Positions 42,162-52,200 of a DNA stretch of 64,000 bases are shown in pieces. The stretch covers positions 3,390,001 to 3,454,000 of the forward strand of contig OX638333.1 in the NCBI GenBank assembly GCA_951812895.1, written 5' to 3'. The notes under the pieces are model-generated. The model was not told where the DNA came from, searched no databases, and was given only the letters and a program-made list of their open reading frames with translations. The stretch is from an uncultured Roseovarius sp. (lineage in GTDB: Bacteria > Pseudomonadota > Alphaproteobacteria > Rhodobacterales > Rhodobacteraceae). Position 1 is the stretch's first letter, and the number at the start of each line of letters is the position of its first letter. The position numbers were made by a program, and so were the translations under genes.

Positions 42162-44714
42162 TTAGCCCTCCCTGATCCGGCTCACCATTTCAGTTGTATC
42201 CCGGCTAAGGCTTGAGGTTGCGAGAATACGGTCCAATTCTGCGCCTATCTGCTCCTGCCGCGCGGTATCATAGCGCCGCCAAGTTTCAAATGCGGCGCAC
42301 ATCCGTGCGGTGGTCTGCGGGTTGAGTGGATCAAGTTGGATCAACCAGTCCGCCAACAGTCGATAGCCCTTTCCTGACGCATGATGAAAACCTGCCGCAT
42401 TGGCCGACAGCGCGCCAAGCGTTGCGCGGAACCGGTTGGGGTTTTTCATGGTAAAATCGGGATGCTGGGTCAGTGTTTCGGTCACGTCTGCTGCCTTATC
42501 CGGCATGGCACTCACAATCTGAAGCATGAACCATTTATCGATGACCAGCCGGTCATGTTTCCATTGCTCATAAAAGGCTTCTGTCGCCGATTCACCTCGG
42601 CCTGCTTGCAAAAGTGCAGAGAATGCAGCGAGTTGCTGGGTCATGTTATCCGCATTGTCATATTGCTTTTGTGCCAGCTTGCCACCATCAAGCCGGGTGA
42701 TCAGGCCCAAAGCAGCATTCGCCAACGCCCGCGCCCCGGATTGTTCCGCATCAGGGCAATAGGGGGCGGTCACCTGGTATTGAGCGTAAAGCCGCGGGGC
42801 GAGGTCCTGCATATGCTCGGCCCGGGCTTGCTTTAGTGTTTCCAACGCATCCCAGATCGCCTGAGGGTCTGGCACTGTGCCCCGGTCAAACAGGCTCTGC
42901 GCGAGTTCTTCCTGACTGGGCAGCCCAAGCGTCAGCGCACGAAACGCCGGATCCAGTGTGTCATCACGAGCCATGGTAAGTACGGCGTCCAGATAAGCAT
43001 CATCCGGTGCCGCACCCTCGTCAATCATCGACAACAACCCATCCCGCGCCAATGCACGCCCCGCTTCCCATTTGTTGAAGGGATCCGTGTCGTGGGCCAA
43101 CAGAAAGGCCCGTTCTGCATTGTTGCTTTCTCTCTCTAGAATCACCGGCGCAGAAAACCCTCGCAGAATGGAAGGTATTGGTCGTGATGCCATCCCATCA
43201 AAGGTGAAGCTTTGTTTCCCCTGAGTCATTTCCAGCACACGGGTTTCATGCACCTCATCACCATTGGGCCCCAATAGCCCCACTGCGATTGGTATCACAC
43301 GGGGTTCCTTGACGTCCTGTCCCGGTGTTGGCGGTGTCATCTGTTCGAAATGAAGCGTATATGTGCCATCTTCATAGTCGTCAGTGACCGAAACGCGCGG
43401 TGTGCCTGCTTCATCGTACCAACGTCGGAACTGTGTCAGGTCACGGCCCGTGACGTCCTCGAATACCTGCAACCAGTCCTCGATCGTGGCCGCATCACCG
43501 TCATGCCGCTCAAAATAGAGGTCCAGCGCCTTGGCATAAGCCGTATCACCCACCAGCGTCTTGATCATCCCAATCAGCTCTGCGCCTTTTTCGTAAACCG
43601 TCGCGGTATAGAAATTATTGATTTCGACAAAGCTTTGCGGGCGAACCGGATGGGCAAGGGGGCCGTTATCTTCACGGAACTGCCGGGCACGCAGTGCGAT
43701 CACGTCATCTATTCGCTTTACAGGGGCACTACGCATATCTGCGGTGAACTGGGCGTCGCGAAACACCGTCAGCCCCTCTTTCAGGCAGAGTTGAAACCAG
43801 TCACGACAGGTGATCCGGTTGCCGGTCCAGTTATGAAAATATTCATGTGCAATGATCGCCTCGACCCGTTCGAAGTTGGCGTCAGTGCTGGTTTCAGGGC
43901 TGGCCAGAACGCATGAAGAGTTGAAGATGTTCAGCCCCTTGTTTTCCATCGCGCCCATGTTGAAATCATCAACCGCCACGATGTTAAACAGATCCAGATC
44001 ATATTCCCGGCCATAAACCTTTTCGTCCCATGCCATCGACGCCTTCAATGCTTCCATGCCAAAGGCGCATTTGTCTTCATCTCCGGGTCTGACCCAAATG
44101 TTCAGCTCGACGTTTTTCCCCGACGCGGTGACGAATTGATCGGGATGGTTAACCAGATCACCGGCAACCAGTGCAAACAGATAGGCAGGCTTGGGCCAGG
44201 GGTCATGCCACTCAGCAAAACCCTCGCCATGTGTGCCGGGATTGCCGTTCGACAGCAGGACCTTTTCCTGTCCTTCGATCCGAACCGAAAACGGCGCCAT
44301 CACGTCGGGCCGGTCCGGGTAATAGGTGATCTTGCGAAACCCTTCGGCCTCGCATTGCGTGCAATACATGCCGTTTGACATGTAAAGACCTTCCAGCGCG
44401 GTGTTTTCTGCTGGATTGATTTCGACTTCAGCCTCCCACAGAAACGGACCATCAGGCACATCGCAGGTCAGGCCTTCATCAGTCACTACCGGGCCGACCG
44501 GGGCACCATTAATCGATGCAGAGATCAGCTTAAGTTGTTCACCATGCAGAAAAAGTTGCTTTGCGTGTGCATCTGAATTTGGCCGGAACGCGATTTTTGA
44601 AATCACACGGGTACGATTAGGTGTCAGCCGAAAGATCAGTTCTACGTTTTCAATTTCAAAGGCGAACGGAGTATAGTCTTTCAGGTAAATCGGCTGAGGT
44701 TTGACGTCGCGCAT
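42162..44714 (-). CDS. pepN: Aminopeptidase N (M1 family zinc peptidase)
   Basis: 850-aa cytosolic aminopeptidase removing N-terminal residues from peptides. Substrate-anchoring GAMEN at 254-258, zinc motif HEYFHNW at 290-296 with catalytic E291, and the third zinc ligand E313 in LKEGLTVF. The alphaproteobacterial/E. coli-type PepN N-terminus (YLKDYTPFAFEIENVELIFRL) and the DUF3458-type C-terminal domains are present, so the length is full. GGAGA precedes the ATG. Confidence 0.96.
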   Translation of the reverse strand: MRDVKPQPIYLKDYTPFAFEIENVELIFRLTPNRTRVISKIAFRPNSDAHAKQLFLHGEQLKLISASINGAPVGPVVTDEGLTCDVPDGPFLWEAEVEINPAENTALEGLYMSNGMYCTQCEAEGFRKITYYPDRPDVMAPFSVRIEGQEKVLLSNGNPGTHGEGFAEWHDPWPKPAYLFALVAGDLVNHPDQFVTASGKNVELNIWVRPGDEDKCAFGMEALKASMAWDEKVYGREYDLDLFNIVAVDDFNMGAMENKGLNIFNSSCVLASPETSTDANFERVEAIIAHEYFHNWTGNRITCRDWFQLCLKEGLTVFRDAQFTADMRSAPVKRIDDVIALRARQFREDNGPLAHPVRPQSFVEINNFYTATVYEKGAELIGMIKTLVGDTAYAKALDLYFERHDGDAATIEDWLQVFEDVTGRDLTQFRRWYDEAGTPRVSVTDDYEDGTYTLHFEQMTPPTPGQDVKEPRVIPIAVGLLGPNGDEVHETRVLEMTQGKQSFTFDGMASRPIPSILRGFSAPVILERESNNAERAFLLAHDTDPFNKWEAGRALARDGLLSMIDEGAAPDDAYLDAVLTMARDDTLDPAFRALTLGLPSQEELAQSLFDRGTVPDPQAIWDALETLKQARAEHMQDLAPRLYAQYQVTAPYCPDAEQSGARALANAALGLITRLDGGKLAQKQYDNADNMTQQLAAFSALLQAGRGESATEAFYEQWKHDRLVIDKWFMLQIVSAMPDKAADVTETLTQHPDFTMKNPNRFRATLGALSANAAGFHHASGKGYRLLADWLIQLDPLNPQTTARMCAAFETWRRYDTARQEQIGAELDRILATSSLSRDTTEMVSRIREG

Positions 44715-44872
44715 TTTTGGTCTCCAACAAAATCAGCCCCAGATGTAGCGGATCGGTGCCCGGCTGCAAGTACAGCTCTGCGCATGCGCTGGTCTTATTG
44801 TGCAGGAATTATCGTTTTCTTATCTTGTAATGATCGATAACAATTGGGCCGACACAATTTAACAGGACACAA

Positions 44873-45649
44873 ATGACCCGACCGATCATTGGAATCATTG
44901 GAAACAGCTACGTTCAGGATGACCGGTATGCTGTTCATGCATCCGGGAAAATTAACTGCGAGGCTGTTTCTACAGTGGCGAATTGCATGCCGCTGATTGT
45001 ACCAGCCGATCCTTGTTATCTTAGTGTTGAGGAGCTGTTAGAATCCTGCGATGGTTTTTTGCTAACCGGTGGCCGGCCCAATGTGCATCCGGAAGAATAT
45101 GGCGAACCTCCGACGGATGCGCATGGAGCATTTGATCGCGCCCGTGACGCGATTACGCTGCCATTGGTGCGCGCCTGCGTTGAACGCGGGCAGCCCATGC
45201 TTGGAATCTGCCGCGGCTTTCAAGAAGTGAACGTGGCCCTTGGCGGTTCGTTACATCCCGAAATCCGTGAATTGCCGGGACGTGATAACCACCGCATGCC
45301 TCCCGATGGCACGATAGAAGAGCAATTCGCCTTGCGCCACGTGGTCACCTTTACTGAAGGAGGTCCATTTCACCGCATGATGGGTGCGCGCGAGGTGATG
45401 ACCAACACGCTGCATGGTCAGGGGATCACCCGACCGGGGCGGAATGTCGTGATCGATGGTCATGCGACTGATGGCACACCCGAGGCGTTGTATGTTCAGG
45501 GCGCCCCGGGCTATGCGCTATCGGTTCAGTGGCATCCGGAATGGAATGCAGCCAACGATCCTGTCAGCCGCCCGCTGTTTGAAAGCTTTGGCGATGCCGC
45601 ACGGGATTGGGCCGCGGGGCAGGGGACGCCAGCGCGCAGAACGGCTTAA
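44873..45649 (+). CDS. Gamma-glutamyl-gamma-aminobutyrate hydrolase family protein (peptidase C26)
   Basis: 258-aa class I glutamine-amidotransferase-like hydrolase. Nucleophile C113 in PMLGICRGFQEVNVALGG, with H221 and E223 in SVQWHPEW completing the triad. DGFLLTGGRPNVHPEEYGE matches PuuD-type proteins, which release GABA from gamma-glutamyl-GABA in putrescine degradation. No other puu genes are adjacent, so the substrate could be another gamma-glutamyl amide. It ends 2 nt from the convergent RTX gene. Confidence 0.9.
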   Translation: MTRPIIGIIGNSYVQDDRYAVHASGKINCEAVSTVANCMPLIVPADPCYLSVEELLESCDGFLLTGGRPNVHPEEYGEPPTDAHGAFDRARDAITLPLVRACVERGQPMLGICRGFQEVNVALGGSLHPEIRELPGRDNHRMPPDGTIEEQFALRHVVTFTEGGPFHRMMGAREVMTNTLHGQGITRPGRNVVIDGHATDGTPEALYVQGAPGYALSVQWHPEWNAANDPVSRPLFESFGDAARDWAAGQGTPARRTA

Positions 45650-45651
45650 GG

Positions 45652-48486
45652 TCAGGCCGCCTTGCGCTGATCAAAATCGTAGATCAACCTGGCCTCTGAC
45701 GATTTGAGGCAGGCACGGGCGGTTTGCAGATGTTGCCCTGTCGAACTGCGCAGCTGTGGGAATATTCTGAACAACTCTTCGCGCGCGGGCGCATCAATAG
45801 CAGCAAGCGCCTGATCACCGGCATAAAAGCTCTCGGTCGCATAGCCGTTGGCATAGATTATTTCATGCCGGTCAAACATCAGGTGAATATAGGTCACTGC
45901 CGGTTGTTCCTGTATCAGGACATCCTTGCCGTTAAGCAGATGCTTGGCCGCGACCAAAACTTCGCTTTCGCCAAATAAAAGCTCTGCGCGATATCCGGTA
46001 AACAAAACCCTGTGCTGAGGCGACACCAGCAAGTCGCTGCGCGATTCACACACACTGCCACTGGACAGCTTAATCGGGGCTAGTTTGCCTCGGCCTGGCA
46101 CAGTGCGACGGCCGATCCAGCGAATTGGGCGTGCGCCGTTATCGCGGGTCAGTACCATGTCACCAGGTTTCAATGTTTCGATCCGCCGTTCCCCGTTCCG
46201 GGTCAGGATCCGGGTGCCGGGGGTAAAGCATATGATGTTTTCGATCTCAGAGAAATTGACCAACGTTCCATCGGCCATCGTGAAATTGCCGGACAACCCG
46301 CCGTTTGAGTCGTCTGTATTGGTAAAAGTGATATCGGCCAGCGTCACATCTGGTGTCAGTTGGAGCGTGTCACCATTGGTCTCATCCTCCTCGCCACCGA
46401 CAATTGTGATCGTGGCATTGCCGGTGCCCGTGGTGTCGAGATCAACCAGAGTAAAATGATCATCGCCTGACCCGCCAGAAACGCTGTCGCCCTGATCAAC
46501 GGTAATTTCGTCGTCGCCTGCACCCGCATCAACTGTATCGGCCCCATCGCCGCCATCAATCGTGTCATTGCCGGCCGAAATGAGTGAGATGTCGTCCAGA
46601 AGCGGCCCGGTGCCATCATCCTGCCCGGCGGCTTCGCGAAACTCCAGCCGGTCCGTGCCGCCAGTCCCGGTCACAGTAAAGGTGAAGGTTTCCCAATCGG
46701 TGTTCGATGTAGGGGTCGCCGTACCAACCAACACCCCGTTCCAGTACACCTCGATATCGTCGCTATCCGCGTCACGCTGTAACCCGGCAAAACTGATTGT
46801 GTAGCTTTCTCCGGCGGTGGTTTGCACATCCTGATAGATATTGTCGAGCTCTGGGGACTCATTGTCGAGCTCCAGAAAATTGTCGCCTTCCTGCGCGCTG
46901 ACACCCAGGAATCCGTCGCCCCAAACCTCGAACTGGTCCGACGCATCTGTAGACCAACCTGCAATCGGGGTAGAGCCGGAAAACCCGCCTATCGCGACTC
47001 CGGCCTCTAGCCCACCATTGGTCAGCAGGTCCTGATCACCGGTTAAGACATCATCGCCACCACTGCCCAACAGGGAATCGTCGCCTTCACCGCCGTCGAT
47101 CGTGTCGTCGCCTAAGCCACCGTCCAGCGTGTCATCGCCGGACCCACCTTCCAGCGTGTCGGTAGAGCCGGTGCCGCCCTCATCAGTGATCAGATCATCG
47201 CCCGCGCCCCCAACAAGTGAATCGTCGGCCCCGCCTGTTCCGCCACCTTCAATGGTATCGTTGCCATCGCCGCCATAGACGTCATCGCTGCCGCCACCGC
47301 CGTCAATTGAATCGTTGCCGCCTTCGCCATAGATGGTATCGGCCCCGCCGTTGCCGTTGATGCTGTCATCGCCATCTGCAGGAACAATCGTTTCAAAATG
47401 AACATCAGTGACATTCACGCCTTGTGTGCTGCCAAATCCATTTTCGTAAACTATTTCAATAGACTGAACGGGCCCCGCAACCTCAATCAGAACAGAGCCC
47501 GCCAAATCTGCAGCGGATGTCCCTGTGTCATCTGATGTGATCGTATTGCCAACAACCGTCTGCCCACCACCCGGAGTTATCGTGACCGCAACAGCAGCTC
47601 CATCCGCGTCGAAAGCGTTGACAGTCAGAATGTCCCGGTGGCTGCCCGAGGAAAAATCAACATCGTTGAGGCGGAATGAAACATTCTGCACCTCATCGCT
47701 CATCACGCTGGCGGAATGTGCTGCGAAATCGATTGTGGTTGTCGACGTATCGGCGTCTCCGTCCCCAAAAAGAAACAGGCTTGACGTCGTGTCAAACGGC
47801 TCACCGCCGCCGACATAGTTTGTTGTCGCGGAATCTACGGTGAAGGTAGGGTTGTTGTTGCCGTCATCTGTAAAGCTGACAGTCACATCCATTTCACCAG
47901 TGTTCAGGGTGAAGCCACCGGACAGATCGGTGCCGTTTGCGTCCAGCTGATCCCAGTTCAGCTCTTCGGAAACCGATGTGGCACCGTTGCTATCTCCGTA
48001 CACAATGTCAGCGCCGCCACCGCTGCCTACTGTGTCATTGCCTCCGCCCGCTGTAACGGTGTCTGATCCGTTGCCCGAATTGATTGAATCGTCACCATCT
48101 CCGGAGCTGACTTCATCATTCGGCGCTCCGATTGTGTCGCCGTCATCGTCTACAAATATGTTGTTGATGACATCATCGCCACCTGTACCACCCACGATCC
48201 CGTCACTTGAATCGAAGGTCGGGGCAGGGGCTGTTTCCACGGAGGCGGAGGTAATGGTGTCGACAGGACCGAAGTCGGGAACAAAATAAACATTGCCATC
48301 GGTTCCCAGGTAGTACTGCCCAGGTTCAATTTCGTTGGTGAACGTCGATCCGCCAAACGTACCGGACCAGACCCATTCACCGGCGCCAAGATCCGCCTGT
48401 ATTAAAAACGTGGTAAGCGGATCAATGATACCGTCGGCGGCATCCAGTGTGGTATCGCCAAGTTGTACTAAATACCCCTGAGGCAT
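45652..48486 (-). CDS. Secreted RTX (haemolysin-type Ca2+-binding repeat) protein with C-terminal Hint domain, copy 1
   Basis: 944-aa very acidic protein. N-terminal domain MPQGYLVQLGDTTLDAADGIIDP (about 1-75), then glycine/aspartate nonapeptide blocks (GGxGxDxxx, e.g. GGAGDDLITDEGG) at about 120-185 and 375-500. A jelly-roll, DUF642-like insert follows (NGGLEAGVAIGG...FLELDNESPELDNIYQDV, about 505-650), then more repeats and a Hint_2-type domain starting at C753 (IICFTPGTRIL) with the SPQH motif (VSPQHRVLF). RTX repeats bind calcium outside the cell after type I secretion; Hint domains can self-cleave at the Cys. No signal peptide. No secretion ABC/MFP genes adjacent. Paralogue of the next RTX gene. 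Confidence 0.9.
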   Translation of the reverse strand: MPQGYLVQLGDTTLDAADGIIDPLTTFLIQADLGAGEWVWSGTFGGSTFTNEIEPGQYYLGTDGNVYFVPDFGPVDTITSASVETAPAPTFDSSDGIVGGTGGDDVINNIFVDDDGDTIGAPNDEVSSGDGDDSINSGNGSDTVTAGGGNDTVGSGGGADIVYGDSNGATSVSEELNWDQLDANGTDLSGGFTLNTGEMDVTVSFTDDGNNNPTFTVDSATTNYVGGGEPFDTTSSLFLFGDGDADTSTTTIDFAAHSASVMSDEVQNVSFRLNDVDFSSGSHRDILTVNAFDADGAAVAVTITPGGGQTVVGNTITSDDTGTSAADLAGSVLIEVAGPVQSIEIVYENGFGSTQGVNVTDVHFETIVPADGDDSINGNGGADTIYGEGGNDSIDGGGGSDDVYGGDGNDTIEGGGTGGADDSLVGGAGDDLITDEGGTGSTDTLEGGSGDDTLDGGLGDDTIDGGEGDDSLLGSGGDDVLTGDQDLLTNGGLEAGVAIGGFSGSTPIAGWSTDASDQFEVWGDGFLGVSAQEGDNFLELDNESPELDNIYQDVQTTAGESYTISFAGLQRDADSDDIEVYWNGVLVGTATPTSNTDWETFTFTVTGTGGTDRLEFREAAGQDDGTGPLLDDISLISAGNDTIDGGDGADTVDAGAGDDEITVDQGDSVSGGSGDDHFTLVDLDTTGTGNATITIVGGEEDETNGDTLQLTPDVTLADITFTNTDDSNGGLSGNFTMADGTLVNFSEIENIICFTPGTRILTRNGERRIETLKPGDMVLTRDNGARPIRWIGRRTVPGRGKLAPIKLSSGSVCESRSDLLVSPQHRVLFTGYRAELLFGESEVLVAAKHLLNGKDVLIQEQPAVTYIHLMFDRHEIIYANGYATESFYAGDQALAAIDAPAREELFRIFPQLRSSTGQHLQTARACLKSSEARLIYDFDQRKAA

Positions 48487-48491
48487 CGGCC

Positions 48492-48653
48492 TTAACCTTG
48501 GGTCTCAGATGACTTGGTTTTCTTTTCAGTCAATGCCGACAAGATTAATGCGCCAACAGGCGACAGACCCGCGCACAAAGAAAACGGATCTTCGGATCTT
48601 TTCGAGGCTCTTATGCCCCCCTGGTTCAACAAAATTTTTAATAATACACTCAT
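48492..48653 (-). CDS. Possible small protein upstream of RTX copy 1
   Basis: A 53-aa frame starting MSVLLKILLNQGGIRAS ends 5 nt before the ATG of RTX copy 1, a spacing that would allow translational coupling. A weak AGGCGAG precedes its ATG; the frame can extend upstream to 48716. No family is recognised and composition is not informative, so it may be non-coding leader. Confidence 0.25.
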   Translation of the reverse strand: MSVLLKILLNQGGIRASKRSEDPFSLCAGLSPVGALILSALTEKKTKSSETQG

Positions 48654-49290
48654 AACACGCTCGCCTGCATAGCTTCTGATCTGAGATCCCCTGGAAAAGG
48701 GATAAGCAGGCCGCATAGCGGTTGGATTATTTCGCTGTTTTTTGCGCTCAGCGCCCCACTCGGGTTCGGAAACTGTTAAAAAGGTTAGGCTTTTTTTTGT
48801 GTTAAATGTGGCAGCAATGTGGCGATGTGTCCGTGATGCGCATGTATGATTGCGTTGATTGAAAGCAGCACAACTTTTGCGCGGAATTTCTGCTTTTTGA
48901 ACGAAAGGTGGTTGCTCGAAGCAAATTGCATGGAATTCGGCATGTACAGGTCTGTTGCGCCAATTATCTCATCGTTTTCGGTGCCTGATGTTCCCTGTCC
49001 ACAACGCTCATCGCGAATTCAATGTTCATCTTGAGAGCTGAAACAACTGTACAAACAAAGGCCCGGCCGAACTGGTTAATAACCGTCAGAAATTCAGAAA
49101 TCCTCTGACCGGGCCGATGTATGTACGTAACATCCTCTGTCACTGGTAACTAACTGCCCACGCGACGGAGTGTGGACCAAACTAGGAAATAGTATGGCGA
49201 ACTCCGGCGGCGAATTTTAGGAGCGATGTTGTCTATACGGTGGTGATTATGGGCCGAAAATCAAGGTCGCGAGAGCAGGATTGGACCCGT
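48654..49290. other. Gene-less region between the two RTX genes
   Basis: Apart from the terminator-like structure at 49060-49115, nothing convincing is seen in this 637-bp stretch. The only open frames are short and without family pattern. It should contain the promoter of RTX copy 1 (minus strand); a run of eight T lies near 48790. Confidence 0.5.
49060..49115 (-). terminator. Branched hairpin terminator candidate downstream of RTX copy 2
   Basis: On the minus strand the outer stem GGCCCGG (49115-49109) pairs with CCGGGCC (49066-49060). It encloses two smaller hairpins, TCAGA-GGATT-TCTGA and GGTT-ATT-AACC, and is followed by TTTGTTTG. This gives a three-way junction with a T-rich tail, 176 nt after the RTX copy 2 stop. 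Confidence 0.5.
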
Positions 49291-52200
49291 TCAACCGCTG
49301 CGATAACTTCCCAACAACTTAGCCTCTTTCTGCTTGAGGCATGTTCTTGCGGTTTCGCGGTGTTGTCCGGCAGCAGTGCGCAGTTCGGGGAAGATTCCGA
49401 AGAGTTCCTCGCGTGCGGCCTCTTCCACCGCGCCGAGCGCCACTTCGCCTGCATGGAAGCTCTCTGTCGCGATCCCTTCGGCATAGATGATCTCGTGATG
49501 GTCGAACATGATGTGGATGTAGGTCACCTCATCCTGCTTCTGAACGGTCACATCCTTGCCGTCGACCAGATGCTTGGCGGTGACCAGCACCTCAGTCTCT
49601 CCAAACAGCAGTTCGGCCTGATACCCGGTGAACAGGATCCGGTGCTGCGGTGAGACCAGCAGCCCACAACGAGACCCGTCCATCACGCTTGACGCAATAA
49701 GCACAGGTGCAAATTTGCCTGTCGCGGGCACTGTCCGTTTGCCGATCCAGCGAATTGGGCGCAGTCCATTGTCGCGGGTCAGTACCATATCGCCCAGCCG
49801 CAGGTCTTCGATCTTACGCTCACCATGTTGGGTCAGGATCCGGGTGCCGGGGGTGAAACAGATGATGTTCTCGATCTCGGCAAAGGTGACCAGCGTGCCG
49901 TCGGCCATCGAGAAACTGCCCGACAGTCCACCGGCCAGGTCATTGGTGTTGGAGAAGGTGATATCGCCCAGTGTGACATCCGGTGTCAGCTGGAGCGTAT
50001 CGCCACCCGTCTCAGACCCTTCGCCACCGGTGATGCTGATCGCCGCATTGCCAGTGCCCGAGGTGTCGAGATCGGCGATGGTGAAATAGTCGTCGCCGTC
50101 ACCCCCGGTGACGGTATCCCCCTGATCAACCGTGATGCTGTCATCGCCCGCCCCGCCGGTGATGCTGTCTGCACCATCGGCCCCGTCAATCGTGTCATTC
50201 CCCGTGCCACCGTCAATCGTATCGGCCCCGGTGCTGCCCAGCAGTGTGTCAGCGCCGCCCCCGGCATCGACATTGACGCCCAGACTGTCCGCGCTGGCAT
50301 CCAGCGTGTCATTCTGATCCGACAGGATAAGGTTTTCGATCTCCGAGAATGTCGCGGTGAACCCACCGGTCTCGGCGGTCCCTGCCTCATCGCCGGTATA
50401 CGTGACATCAATACTCCCGGTCGCCATCCCAGAGGCATCAAGCGTATCGCCGTTGGTTTCACCGGTTTCGCCACCGGTGATGTCATCACTCCGGAAATCG
50501 TCTTCCAGCATGATCCGGTCATCGCCGCTCTCGCCCGTGATCGTGTCATCGCCGTCGCCGCCATAGATCGTGTCGGCCCCGTCTCCGCCGGAAATGACGT
50601 CCCGGTCGCTTCCACCGTACAGCAGATCATCACCGCCCGTGGCCGTGATCGTGTCATTGCCGCTTCCGCCGAAGATCGTATCGTTATCGGTGTCGTTGCC
50701 GTCTGAAATTGAATCGTTGCCAGCGCCCGCGACAATGCTGTCCGTGCCTGTACCGCCATCAATTGAATCGTTGCTCGATGCGCCAAGGATGGTGTCATTA
50801 CCGGTGCCGCCAAGCAGAGTATCCTGTCCGCCGCCGCCGTCGATATAGTCATTACCGTCGCCGCCATCGATTAAATCGTGACCATCGCCGCCGTCGATCG
50901 TATCGTTGCCGCCTGCTTCAGCAGCGATGCCGGTAGACGGATCATCAAACCAGATGTCGGTAAGTGTGAGCGTGCCGCCGCTGGAATTGAAATCAAACTC
51001 GATACGGGACGCGGGCCCCGGGATTTCGATCAGAATGGAACCGCTGGGATCATTATCAGTCGCGCTTTCGTCGTCTTCCCCTTCGAATTCGTCCAGACCC
51101 GCGACGCCGTCGGTGTTCGTTCCGTTTACATCCGCCCCAAGCGAAACGTTAAACGCAATAGGGTTGTTGGAGGCGTCATAGACAGTGATCTGCATCGTTT
51201 CGAGTTCGTCTTCGAAATCGTTGATGCGGAATTCGATATTTTCGACAGCTTCCGAGAATGAGATGCTGGCCAGACCATCGTTTTCGAAACTGGCGGCGCT
51301 GGTCGTGTCCATCGTGCCACTGCCAGTGTCAATTCCGGCAGTATACTGTAGCGAATTGGTGTATTCACCGCCGACATCGCCAAAGTCATAGGAGACGTCA
51401 ACACCGCCAACGGTCTGTGTGCCGGTTGAAAGGTTGTCACCATTGTCGATAACGCCGCCATCATCCGGGTCAGGGATCAGATCCCATTGAAAGGCAGCGC
51501 GGTCCAGCGGAACCGCCGCAACGCCGTCCCCGCCGTAAATGGTATCATTACCATTCCCGCCAATGATCGAGTCATCGCCCGATCCGCCGTCCATAGAGTC
51601 AGCTCCCAGACCACCATCCAGCGTGTCATTACCTGTCCCGCCTTCAAGCGTATCGTTCGATGCGGCATTGCCCTCATCCGTGATCGAGTCGTTACCCGCA
51701 CCACCAACAAGTGAATCGTTGGCAGATCCGGTATCACCACCTTCGATGATGTCATCGCCGTCGCCGCCATCTATGGTGTCTGCACCGGCCCCGCCGTCAA
51801 TCGTGTCATTGCCGCCATTGCCGCGGATACTGTCGTCATCCCCGTCGGCGCCATCAATCTCGTCACCCTGAGAATCCGTATAACCCGGGCCCATCACCTC
51901 GCCGGTGGCGGCCCCGTCTACTATCCCATCGGAAATATTGAATTGAACCTGTGCATCCCCGGGCTCAACCGTGATGTTATGGGTAAACCCGTCATCCCCG
52001 GTATAGGTCAGATCCCAGGTGCCATCACCATTGTCGGTGGCGGTAAGAACGTCGTCGAAGATGAGGATATCTTCGATACCCTCAGATTTGATCGTAATCG
52101 TAAAATCGTCATCAAATGTCGACAAGTCGAAGATAAACCTGTCAATCTCGCCATCCCCTTTGCCACCTTTGGAGATATCAAATTCTGTAAATGCGGTGGT

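Noticed and set aside
46400-52000. Periodic short repeats that could look like CRISPR or minisatellite arrays
   Set aside because: The period corresponds to the GGxGxDxxx nonapeptides of the RTX proteins; units are degenerate, in frame and lack spacers.
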